From Bacteroidota bacterium (GTDB lineage: Bacteria; Bacteroidota; Ignavibacteria; Ignavibacteriales; Melioribacteraceae), in the NCBI GenBank assembly GCA_021814855.1, contig JAKAHQ010000054.1, forward strand, positions 1 to 8,386: DNA of 8,386 bases, in the 5' to 3' direction. A program made the translations under genes and the position numbers. Of the stretch, positions 1-6,205 are shown in pieces (within the stretch, counting starts at the first letter, position 1; the number at the start of each line of letters is the position of its first letter). The notes beneath the pieces were generated by a model. It did not search any database. It was not told where the DNA came from and was given only the letters and a program-made list of their open reading frames with translations.

Positions 1-2
1 AA

Positions 3-671
3 GTTAAAGCCGGAGATATTCAGAAAGCCTGCCCGGATATTGAAATACTGAATCCGGATTTGCTTATTGCTCGCTTGACCCCCGATGCAAAATTAAATAT
101 GGAATTAAAATTCGGAATCGGCAAAGGATATGTTCCTGCCAACGAACAAAAAATTCCGGAAATGACTATCGGTACTATTCCTATAGATTCAATATACACC
201 CCGATTGTTAACGTTCGCTACGACGTTGAAAATGTTCGTATAGGCGAAAGAAACGATTATGAAAAGCTTACAATGGAAATTGAAACGGACGGTTCAATTA
301 CTCCCGAAGAAGCTTTATCCGGCTCCGCAAAAATTTTGAAAGATCACGTTCAGCTCTTTATTAACTTCGACGCCGAACCGGAAGAAGAAAAAGTTGAAAA
401 CGAAAAAGACGCCGAGACCGAACGAATCAGAAAAATATTGCTTACCAATGTTGACGATCTTGAACTCAGCGTTCGTTCGCATAACTGTCTGAAAGCCGCC
501 AACATTAAAAATCTATCCGAGCTTGTAAAACGCGACGAAAGCGAAATGCTTAAGTTCAGAAATTTCGGAAGAAAATCTTTGGCGGAATTAATTGAGATCG
601 TCGAAAATTACGGTCTTGAATTCGGCATGGACGTTGACAAATACATAAAAGATAAACCAGAAAACAACTAG
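3..671 (+). CDS. rpoA: DNA-directed RNA polymerase subunit alpha (5' end outside window)
   Basis: This is the C-terminal 222 residues of the alpha subunit, the dimeric scaffold on which beta and beta' assemble. The open frame enters from the left edge, so about 105 N-terminal residues are missing compared with the 329-residue E. coli protein. The visible part has the end of the N-terminal domain, including the block GKGYVPA and the segment YDVENVRIGERNDYEKL. An acidic Glu/Lys linker follows (about bases 370-425), then the C-terminal domain (about bases 429-644). That domain keeps the DNA-contact residues for UP elements: the VRSHNCLK motif (Arg at 474-476, then Asn and Cys) and the FGRKSL helix-hairpin motif. 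It ends in TAG 20 bases before rplQ, the usual gene order at the end of the alpha operon. Apart from the truncation by the window edge nothing is abnormal. Confidence 0.97.
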   Translation, partial: VKAGDIQKACPDIEILNPDLLIARLTPDAKLNMELKFGIGKGYVPANEQKIPEMTIGTIPIDSIYTPIVNVRYDVENVRIGERNDYEKLTMEIETDGSITPEEALSGSAKILKDHVQLFINFDAEPEEEKVENEKDAETERIRKILLTNVDDLELSVRSHNCLKAANIKNLSELVKRDESEMLKFRNFGRKSLAELIEIVENYGLEFGMDVDKYIKDKPENN

Positions 672-691
672 TATTTCCATAAGGTTGAATA

Positions 692-1276
692 ATGAGACAT
701 AGAGTTAAAGGTAGAAAATTAAAAAGAACTTCGAGCCATAGAAAAGCAACTTTAATTGCTTTGGCTACTTCGCTGCTTAAACACAAAAAAATTACAACAA
801 CCGTTGCCAAAGCAAAAGAGCTCCGTTCGTTTGTCGAACCGATTATTACTAAAGCCAAAGCCGATTCCGTTGCCAACAGAAGATACGTTGCGGATATGAT
901 TAAGGACAGGGCAGTTGTTAAAGATTTATTTGGAGATATTATTACCAAGATTGGAGAAAGAGCCGGCGGTTATACTCGTGTTATAAAACGCGGACAAAGA
1001 AAAGGCGATGGCGCCGAGTTGGCAATTATAGAGTTGGTTGACTTTACCGGCATTGTAAAACCGAAAGCTCCTAAGAAAACCAAGGGCGAAAAAGAAACTC
1101 CGGTTGAAACAATTACCGAAACCAAAGCCGAAGAAGTAAAGGAAGAAAAACCGGCAAAGAAAGCGGCTTCTAAAGCAAAAAAGACGGCTGCAAAGCCAAA
1201 GAAGCAAGCGGCTCCTAAAACTAAAAAAGCCGCAGCTCCAAAAACTTCCACGCCCCAGAAAAAAGGCGGAAGCTGA
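692..1276 (+). CDS. rplQ: 50S ribosomal protein L17 with long basic C-terminal tail
   Basis: L17 is a large-subunit protein near the peptide exit tunnel. Residues 1-119 match the whole bacterial family: MRHRVKGRKL start, SSHRKA, KAKELRSFVEPIIT, the DSVANRR block and AGGYTRVIKRG, ending in IELVD. The E. coli protein is 127 residues; this one is 194. The extra 75 residues (120-194) are low-complexity: first a mixed Glu/Lys/Thr stretch, then repeated Lys/Ala/Pro units resembling the tails of histone H1-like proteins. Such tails on L17 occur in Bacteroidota relatives, so this is probably lineage-typical, and it is probably disordered and RNA-binding (inference). The ATG is preceded by AAGG at 681-684, seven bases upstream. 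It is the last gene of the alpha operon and is followed by a strong terminator. Confidence 0.97.
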   Translation: MRHRVKGRKLKRTSSHRKATLIALATSLLKHKKITTTVAKAKELRSFVEPIITKAKADSVANRRYVADMIKDRAVVKDLFGDIITKIGERAGGYTRVIKRGQRKGDGAELAIIELVDFTGIVKPKAPKKTKGEKETPVETITETKAEEVKEEKPAKKAASKAKKTAAKPKKQAAPKTKKAAAPKTSTPQKKGGS

Positions 1277-1280
1277 TAAT

Positions 1281-1286
1281 TATAAT
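1281..1286 (+). promoter_or_regulatory. Possible -10 box (TATAAT) just after rplQ
   Basis: A perfect TATAAT lies five bases past the rplQ stop codon, but no recognisable -35 box lies 16-18 bases upstream and there is no extended -10 TG. A transcript starting here would run through the terminator hairpin at 1303-1331 before reaching engB. In AT-rich DNA such a match can easily arise by chance, so this is only a candidate for an engB promoter. Confidence 0.2.
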
Positions 1287-1302
1287 TCATGAGTTAATTG
1301 AG

Positions 1303-1334
1303 AAAGAGTAATCGATTACCGGTTACTCTTTTTT
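1303..1334 (+). terminator. Intrinsic terminator of the rpoA-rplQ operon
   Basis: The left arm at 1303-1314 (AAAGAGTAATCG) pairs with the right arm at 1320-1331 (CGGTTACTCTTT) through one T-G wobble. The loop is five bases (ATTAC), and six T residues run from 1329 to 1334. This is a textbook hairpin plus T-run, 27 bases after the rplQ stop. Only six bases separate the T-run from the engB start codon. Confidence 0.88.
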
Positions 1335-1340
1335 ATTTGT

Positions 1341-1922
1341 ATGAAAAAAATCGAATTTGTTAAACCGGTATACAACCTTAAAGACCTTCCAAAGGATGAC
1401 CTGCCTGCCATAGTTCTGTGCGGAAGATCAAACGTTGGTAAATCTTCCTTCATCAATTCGCTTTTCAATACAAAGATAGCTCAAACCTCGTCTTCCCCCG
1501 GCAAGACAAAGTCATTAAATTATTATTTGGCCGAAGGAAATTTTTACATTGTCGATTTACCAGGATTCGGATTCGCCAAAGTTTCCAAAAAGGAACGCGA
1601 TTCCTGGCGGGAGCTGATTGAAAAATATTTCGCCATAAATCAAAATATTAAACTCGTTATTCATCTTATCGATAGCCGGCACGAGCCAATGCCTCTGGAT
1701 GTAGAATTCAATTCGTTTCTTAGAACAACGGATGTTGCCTACATAGTTTTATTGAGCAAGGCCGATAAGTTGAAGCAATCCGAAATGGCTGCGGCAAAGA
1801 AAATTGTAAAAGAATACTTCCCGGAAATACTGATGAACCAGAACTGCTTTTTCTACTCCTCCGTAAAGGGAACAGGCAAAAAAGAAGTAACAAGAATGCT
1901 TTCCTCCCTCTTCCAAACATGA
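1341..1922 (+). CDS. engB: Ribosome biogenesis GTP-binding protein EngB/YsxC (YihA)
   Basis: A small TRAFAC-class GTPase needed for late assembly of the large ribosomal subunit. All G motifs are visible in the 193-residue product: G1 GRSNVGKS (residues 28-35), G2 within SSPGKTKSLNYY (Thr56), G3 DLPG (72-75) followed by GFGFAKVS, G4 SKAD (139-142; the family more often has TKAD) and G5 around SSVKG (173-177). Length is normal for the family (about 195-210). The ATG at 1341 gives the expected short N-terminus before LPAIVLCGRSN. It has no Shine-Dalgarno sequence; the preceding bases are the terminator's T-run. How it is transcribed is unclear: read-through of the terminator, or a promoter inside the 64-base gap. 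A second copy of transcription control probably separates it from the gene that starts at 2014. Confidence 0.96.
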   Translation: MKKIEFVKPVYNLKDLPKDDLPAIVLCGRSNVGKSSFINSLFNTKIAQTSSSPGKTKSLNYYLAEGNFYIVDLPGFGFAKVSKKERDSWRELIEKYFAINQNIKLVIHLIDSRHEPMPLDVEFNSFLRTTDVAYIVLLSKADKLKQSEMAAAKKIVKEYFPEILMNQNCFFYSSVKGTGKKEVTRMLSSLFQT

Positions 1923-1941
1923 TTATTTATCAAATCTTTAT

Positions 1942-1976
1942 TATAATTGAACCCAAAGTTGTAAAGAATAAATAAT
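1942..1976 (+). promoter_or_regulatory. Candidate promoter for the 2014-7774 gene run
   Basis: The 91-base gap between engB and the next gene contains TATAAT at 1942-1947 (without a good -35). It also contains a weaker pair, TTGAAC at 1947-1952 and AATAAT at 1971-1976, 18 bases apart. Either could start transcription of the downstream run, which has no other gap as large until 7775. The DNA is very AT-rich, so the match is suggestive only. Confidence 0.28.
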
Positions 1977-2013
1977 TATCGGTTTCTCTTCATTAGCGCG
2001 TATAGAAGGTTTA

Positions 2014-3897
2014 ATGGGCATCACTGAAAAAATAAGAAGAAGAGTTTTTATTTTTTTATTTATTCCTATTCTCATTGCCATCCCTTTTTTTACCGACGAT
2101 ATAATACTTAGAGCCATTACAGCGGTTGTATTAGTAATCTACGCCGCATTTATAATTTTTCTTAGGGATACTCTCAAATCCGAAAGCGCGGGCGAAAGCA
2201 GGGAATCGCAGCCGGACTTTTTTAATACCGAAGATTATGTCCCTCACGAGAAGGATAGATACGAAACCGATGCCGGCGAGGATTTCAAAATTATTTCGCC
2301 TACTAAAAATATAGAAATCATTACGGCCGAAAATTTTACTCCGGGAATTCATAGAAACAACAAAGATTTTTTCAAACCGCCGGACTTCAAAGAAAATTTC
2401 GATAAGATTGTTCACGAACAATTGCCGGAGGACGTTAACAGCGACGAGCAGTTCGGATTCGTACTAGAAAAAATTCTAAATGTAATTAAAGATTCGTACA
2501 TGGCCCACACGGCCGCGTTTTTCTGGTACAACAAAAATAGAAAACGCCTTACGCTTGAGCGTTATGTTTCTAGCGCAACTCAAATCTCCCAGCAAAAATT
2601 CGATCTCGAAGACGATATACTTGGAAAGATTGTTCTAAAGGAAGAGCCCGAACTCTTAACGGATATTTCCGCCAATGCAGAAATTGACGTAATAAGGTAT
2701 TACAGCGCGCCGCAGGGAATTAAAAGTTTTGTGGGCGTGCCTCTTTTCTACGGAAAATCTTTGACAGGTATTCTTACGTTGGATTCGAAAGTCCCGGACG
2801 CGTTCGGCATCGAGCAAGTTTATTCGCTCGGAAGAATGGTAAGAGTTATATCTGTAATCATTTCTTTATTCGAGGAAAAATTTGCCGAGTCGCAAGCCGA
2901 GCAGCGGCTTAAAACTTTGCTCGGAATATTAAGCGCCGATAAGAAATATGATTCGGAGGCGGATCTTTATCAAACAATTGAAAACTCGGTGCGAACGTTA
3001 ATCGATTGGGATGCTTTTACTCTTATAACTTTTTATCCCGCCGAACAAAAATTCAAAAGCTCAAGGATCATTAATAAAACTTCGTTAAAATACATCGGCG
3101 AAAATTTGGAAGTAGAATTAAGCGGTACACTTGTGGGCAAATCAATATTAAGCGCAACCCCTGTTAAGATCGACGACACCTCGGTTTCGGAAGTGCCCCG
3201 CTTTGCCAAAACCGAAGACGTCAGCTTCGACGGATCCTTCCTCTCAATTCCGCTTGTGTACGACGATCAAAATTACGGCGTGCTGTGCTTTGAAAGTCTT
3301 AAGAAAAATGTTTACTCCAACAACGAAGTCACATATATTCGGAACGCTACCAAATTTTTTGCGTTCATGCTTCACTCTTATGCCACAATAAATATTCTAA
3401 AAGGATTGCTCTCGGTTGATGTGGAAACGAAAGCGCTGAACCAAAAATCTTTTATGGAAAGGTTTACCGTCGATTTAGTCCGCAGCAAGGAACTCGGCGT
3501 TCAAGGGGCTCTGGCATTAATCGGTATTGACGAATTCCTCGAACAGGAATCTCTGTTTGAAAGCAACCCGTTTCCCAAAGTGCTTAAAGCCGTTTCCCAA
3601 ATAATTAGGGATGAGATGACGCCGCTTAATCTTTTTGGAAGGATCAGCGAAAAAGTATTTGCCGTGCATTTCTTCAACATGTCTCCTAAAGATGTTTTTC
3701 TCTGGGCGGAAAAATTAAGAATTAAGATTGCTCGGAAACCGATTGCCGTAGTTTCCAAACAGACGACTTTTACGGTTTCAATTGGAGTTGCTGCCACCAC
3801 AAATAAAAATGATGTTGAGGAAATTATGCTTAACGCCGAATTGGCTCTTAAAAAAGCTCTTGAGAAAGGCGGCAACACTGTCAAAAGCATCAGTTAA
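2014..3897 (+). CDS. Membrane-anchored double-GAF protein with degenerate GGDEF domain
   Basis: A 627-residue protein of unknown specific function, built as a signalling protein. A basic start (KIRRR) leads into two hydrophobic segments at about 11-27 and 31-50, likely a membrane hairpin, then a polar, probably flexible linker to about 135. Two GAF-like sensor folds follow, at about 145-285 (marked by SFVGVPLFYGKSLTGILTLDS) and 315-455 (marked by FLSIPLVYDDQNYGVLCFES). The last section, about 466-627, has the GGDEF fold: the end TFTVSIGVA...LNAELALKKALEKGGN is typical. The active-site signature, however, reads SEKVF (545-549) instead of GGDEF. The first metal-binding Asp is Gly504, and the substrate loop (N-D...GH..GD) is absent. 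It is therefore unlikely to make cyclic di-GMP and may only sense or bind (inference). AGAAGG at 2004-2009 sits four bases before the ATG. It ends 15 bases before deoB. Confidence 0.85.
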   Translation: MGITEKIRRRVFIFLFIPILIAIPFFTDDIILRAITAVVLVIYAAFIIFLRDTLKSESAGESRESQPDFFNTEDYVPHEKDRYETDAGEDFKIISPTKNIEIITAENFTPGIHRNNKDFFKPPDFKENFDKIVHEQLPEDVNSDEQFGFVLEKILNVIKDSYMAHTAAFFWYNKNRKRLTLERYVSSATQISQQKFDLEDDILGKIVLKEEPELLTDISANAEIDVIRYYSAPQGIKSFVGVPLFYGKSLTGILTLDSKVPDAFGIEQVYSLGRMVRVISVIISLFEEKFAESQAEQRLKTLLGILSADKKYDSEADLYQTIENSVRTLIDWDAFTLITFYPAEQKFKSSRIINKTSLKYIGENLEVELSGTLVGKSILSATPVKIDDTSVSEVPRFAKTEDVSFDGSFLSIPLVYDDQNYGVLCFESLKKNVYSNNEVTYIRNATKFFAFMLHSYATINILKGLLSVDVETKALNQKSFMERFTVDLVRSKELGVQGALALIGIDEFLEQESLFESNPFPKVLKAVSQIIRDEMTPLNLFGRISEKVFAVHFFNMSPKDVFLWAEKLRIKIARKPIAVVSKQTTFTVSIGVAATTNKNDVEEIMLNAELALKKALEKGGNTVKSIS

Positions 3898-3912
3898 TTT
3901 TTAGAATGACCA

Positions 3913-5076
3913 ATGAATAACTTTATAATTATAGTGCTCGATGGAGTCGGGATTGGCGAATTGCCCGACGCTCATAAATATTCCGATGAAGGAAGCGATA
4001 CTCTTGGCAACATGGCAAAAGTTGTTGACGGACTTCATCTGCCGAGTCTTCAAAAATTCGGACTGGGAAACATAAACCGGATAATGGGAATTCGCCCCGA
4101 AGATGAACCGCTTGCTTCGTATGGTAAATTAGCCGAAGTATCTGCCGGTAAAGATTCTACAACAGGACACTGGGAACTTGGCGGATTGAAAGTGGAAATT
4201 GAATTTCCTTTTTATCCCAACGGATTTCCCGAAGAATTGGTTGATAAATTTTTAGCGGCAACCGGGCTGAAGGGAATACTGGGAAACTATCCTGCTTCCG
4301 GAACCGAGATAATAAAAGAATTAGGCGCCGAACACGTTAAAACAGGTTTCCCGATTGTCTACACTTCTGCCGATTCGGTTTTTCAAATTGCCGCGCATGA
4401 AGAAATTATTCCGCTGCCGAGACTTTATGAAATATGTACAATTGCGCGTGAGAAAATTCTGGTTGGTAAAGATGCCGTTGGAAGGGTAATAGCGAGACCG
4501 TTTGTAGGTGAGGCCGGTAATTTTACACGTACAACCAACAGAAAAGATTTTTCTTTGGACCCTCCCTCACCAACAATTTTGGATTATTGTCTTAACGCCG
4601 GTATCGATACTTATGCTATCGGCAAGATAAATGATTTATTTAATTACAAGGGAACCAAGCACAAACTTAAAACGAAATCGAATAACGAAGGCGTTGACAG
4701 AATTGTTGAAACGTGCACAGATGTAAAGGGCTCTTTAATTTTTGCCAACCTTGTGGATTTTGACGTTTACTACGGACATCGAAATGATCCTTACGGATTT
4801 GAAAAAGCGCTAAGAGATTTTGATAGGCGGCTCCCGGAAATTTGCAGCTGCCTTGACGAATCCGACCGAATGATTATTACGGCAGATCATGGAAACGACC
4901 CGACCGACATAAGCACCGACCACACTCGCGAATATGTGCCGCTGCTGTATTACCGCAAGAATATGCCGGGAAAAAATCTCGGTATAAGAAAAACTTTTTC
5001 CGATGTTGCACAGACGGCAGCGCAATTTTTTAATTTAAATAACGATCTTAAAGGAACTAGTTTTTTGAACGATTGA
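3913..5076 (+). CDS. deoB: Phosphopentomutase
   Basis: Interconverts ribose-1-phosphate/ribose-5-phosphate and the deoxyribose equivalents, linking nucleoside breakdown to the pentose phosphate pool and to deoxyribose-phosphate aldolase. It is a cytosolic alkaline-phosphatase-superfamily enzyme using two metal ions. The 387-residue length matches the family (about 390). Visible active-site elements are Asp10 in LDGVGIGELPDA, the phospho-acceptor Thr84 in KDSTTGHWE, Asp154 in YTSADSVFQIAAHEE, Asp284 and His289 in LVDFDVYYGHRND, Asp325-His326 in TADHGND and His337 in DHTRE. These line up with the metal ligands and acceptor Thr described for Bacillus cereus phosphopentomutase, so the enzyme looks active. 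No clear Shine-Dalgarno sequence precedes the ATG; translation is probably coupled to the upstream gene. The next small ORF starts four bases after its stop. Confidence 0.97.
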   Translation: MNNFIIIVLDGVGIGELPDAHKYSDEGSDTLGNMAKVVDGLHLPSLQKFGLGNINRIMGIRPEDEPLASYGKLAEVSAGKDSTTGHWELGGLKVEIEFPFYPNGFPEELVDKFLAATGLKGILGNYPASGTEIIKELGAEHVKTGFPIVYTSADSVFQIAAHEEIIPLPRLYEICTIAREKILVGKDAVGRVIARPFVGEAGNFTRTTNRKDFSLDPPSPTILDYCLNAGIDTYAIGKINDLFNYKGTKHKLKTKSNNEGVDRIVETCTDVKGSLIFANLVDFDVYYGHRNDPYGFEKALRDFDRRLPEICSCLDESDRMIITADHGNDPTDISTDHTREYVPLLYYRKNMPGKNLGIRKTFSDVAQTAAQFFNLNNDLKGTSFLND

Positions 5077-5080
5077 GGCA

Positions 5081-5248
5081 ATGGATAAGAAAGAAAAAGA
5101 AATTAAAATTAACCCTGATACGGTAAAGAAAATCAGATATCTTCAATCGCTTCCCGAAGAGGTTGTAGTAAATTTTTTAAAATCGAAGGGCTCGCTGGCT
5201 TCATCAGGCTTTAAAAATAAATTTACATCGCATGCCGAACAAAATTGA
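5081..5248 (+). CDS. Small 55-residue protein overlapping the PIN gene, possible antitoxin
   Basis: A short open frame fills the gap between deoB and the PIN-domain gene. It starts at ATG 5081, four bases after the deoB stop, and ends at TGA 5246-5248, overlapping the PIN gene by 17 bases in another frame. The product is very charged at the start (MDKKEKEIKI), has a probable helix around TVKKIRYLQSLPEEVVVNFLKSKG, and ends in a polar tail. The LPEEV...FL pattern recalls the C-terminal part of small VapB/DUF2281-like antitoxins, but no DNA-binding domain can be recognised. GAGG at 5075-5078 lies only two bases from the ATG, closer than usual. Its size, position and overlap with a PIN gene suggest an antitoxin; family identity is not established. 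Confidence 0.6.
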   Translation: MDKKEKEIKINPDTVKKIRYLQSLPEEVVVNFLKSKGSLASSGFKNKFTSHAEQN

Positions 5249-5624
5249 ATTTCTAGTCGAGAACGATATTCTTCTCGATCATTTAACGCAGGAAGATATT
5301 TCAATTCCCTCCGTTCTTGAAATCGCCATGACTCAAGGTTTTTGCTTTACCACAGTTGTAAACGCTTCGGAATTATATTTCAATGCTTCAACTCAAGCGG
5401 AACGTGAAAGTGTGGACAAAGTACTTTATGCTTTAAAGATACTCGGAATTCACCAGCGCTATAGTTTGAACATTTCAAAATTTTTTAATAAAGTTGCGAC
5501 CACGCGTGACGCAATAATATGTTCCGTCGCGCTGAATAATAAACTTCCGATATTGACAGGCGAAGTTGAACGGTACAGAGAAAGCGGGATAAAAATAATT
5601 ACACCAAAAGAATTAAGAGGTTGA
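5232..5624 (+). CDS. PIN-domain protein (VapC-like ribonuclease fold)
   Basis: A 130-residue protein with the layout of a VapC-type PIN domain, a magnesium-dependent RNA-cleaving fold. In order: strand and first acidic site FLVENDILLDHL (Glu10 where the family normally has Asp, in the D-T-N-x-L-x-D position), TTVVNASELYFNA with Glu47, TTRDAIICSVALNNKLPILTGE with Asp93, and the fourth acidic position at Glu111 or Glu113. The pattern ends in the usual GIKIITPKEL strand. The Asp-to-Glu change at the first site could lower or alter activity. No Shine-Dalgarno sequence is seen; the 17-base overlap with the preceding small ORF suggests coupled translation. Its last codons carry the Shine-Dalgarno sequence of the next gene. 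A toxin role is inferred from fold and layout, but its position inside a housekeeping run is atypical. Confidence 0.8.
   Translation: MPNKIEFLVENDILLDHLTQEDISIPSVLEIAMTQGFCFTTVVNASELYFNASTQAERESVDKVLYALKILGIHQRYSLNISKFFNKVATTRDAIICSVALNNKLPILTGEVERYRESGIKIITPKELRG
5615..5620 (+). promoter_or_regulatory. Shine-Dalgarno AAGAGG that fixes a TTG start
   Basis: AAGAGG lies inside the end of the PIN gene, five bases before TTG 5626. The TTG gives the expected EutN/CcmL N-terminus (x-LGKVIGTV), and no ATG or GTG alternative is nearby, so this site decides the start of the first BMC vertex gene. Confidence 0.75.
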
Positions 5625-5625
5625 T

Positions 5626-5925
5626 TTGATACTAGGAAAAGTAATAGGGACAGTTTGGTCGACCCGCAAGGATGAAAATTTGGTCGGGGCTAAATTTCTT
5701 ATTGTCCGCCAGCTCGATCTTGAATACAAGCCAAAGGAAGCAACAGTTATTGCGGTCGATTCCGTTGGCGCGGGTGTTGGAGAAATTGTTTTAGTCGCGC
5801 AGGGAAGTTCTGCCCGGCAGACTACCTTTACCAAAAATAAACCGGTTGATGCGGTAATTATGGCTATTGTGGATAAACTTGATATCTCCGTTAAAGAGAA
5901 ATTGAAAGAAACCGTTGAGGCATAA
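5626..5925 (+). CDS. BMC vertex protein, EutN/CcmL family (first copy)
   Basis: A 99-residue member of the pentameric shell-vertex family (EutN_CcmL, BMC-P), which caps the corners of bacterial microcompartments. Recognition rests on the N-terminal strand LGKVIGTVWSTRK, the central AVDSVGAGVGEIVLVAQGSSARQ (residues 43-65, the family's most conserved stretch) and the PVDAVIMAIVDKLD strand near the end. Length is normal (about 85-100). It starts at TTG with a good Shine-Dalgarno sequence. Its stop TAA shares its last A with the ATG of the next gene. Ungapped comparison with that neighbour gives 36 identities in 83 positions by eye, so the two are diverged paralogues. No BMC hexamer gene lies in the window, so which compartment it serves is unknown. 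Confidence 0.93.
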   Translation: MILGKVIGTVWSTRKDENLVGAKFLIVRQLDLEYKPKEATVIAVDSVGAGVGEIVLVAQGSSARQTTFTKNKPVDAVIMAIVDKLDISVKEKLKETVEA

Positions 5926-6197
5926 TGTATCTCGGTCAAGTTATCGGCACAATTTGGGCTACTAGAAAGTACGAATCTATTATCGGCTACAAAATGCAGT
6001 TTGTTCAACCGATCAATGCAGAAAAAGAAAAACTCGGCGAACCGATTATAGCGCTTGATACTGTTGGAGCCGGACCGGGCGAAATTATTTTCTACGTTAC
6101 CGCAAGCGAAGCCGTAATTCCGCTCGATGTTGATATGGCTCCGGTTGACGCGTCAATTGTTGGTATTGTTGATTCCATCAATCTTCCAAATTCCTAG
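5925..6197 (+). CDS. BMC vertex protein, EutN/CcmL family (second copy)
   Basis: A 90-residue EutN/CcmL-family pentamer protein: [14 protein letters not shown] at the start, [23 protein letters not shown] in the middle (residues 41-63) and [15 protein letters not shown] at the end. It differs from its upstream paralogue in the loop after the GAG-GE motif: ASEAVI here against GSSARQ there. That is a common split between vertex subtypes in one organism. The ATG overlaps the previous stop by one base and is preceded by GAGG at 5917-5920, so the two are translationally coupled and probably made in linked amounts. Its stop codon TAG is part of the Shine-Dalgarno sequence of the sigma-factor gene. 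Confidence 0.92.
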   Translation: MYLGQVIGTIWATRKYESIIGYKMQFVQPINAEKEKLGEPIIALDTVGAGPGEIIFYVTASEAVIPLDVDMAPVDASIVGIVDSINLPNS

Positions 6198-6201
6198 GAG
6201 G
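6195..6201 (+). promoter_or_regulatory. Shine-Dalgarno TAGGAGG overlapping a stop codon, for the sigma-factor TTG start
   Basis: TAGGAGG contains the stop codon of the second BMC vertex gene and a near-perfect anti-16S complement, four bases before TTG 6206. The TTG gives the family-typical start M-KITK, and the strong site supports it over any other start. It also couples the sigma gene to the BMC gene. Confidence 0.8.
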
Positions 6202-6205
6202 CATT

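Noticed and set aside
556..948. Reverse-strand open frame spanning the rpoA-rplQ junction
   Set aside because: Overlaps two certain housekeeping genes; its hydrophobic look comes from the complement of Lys-rich codons.
3501..3890. Reverse-strand open frame of 129 codons opposite the end of the GAF/GGDEF-like gene
   Set aside because: No recognisable motifs, while the + strand frame carries a GGDEF-fold pattern over the same bases.
2014..3897. Active diguanylate cyclase
   Set aside because: Signature GGDEF is SEKVF, the first metal Asp is Gly and the substrate loop is missing.
3906..3920. Tiny ATG-to-TAA frame of four codons overlapping the deoB start
   Set aside because: Too short and without a ribosome binding site; chance occurrence near the start codon.
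5613..6008. Reverse-strand open frame of 131 codons opposite the BMC vertex genes
   Set aside because: Lies wholly opposite two clearly recognised family members, and its translation shows no domain or plausible start context.
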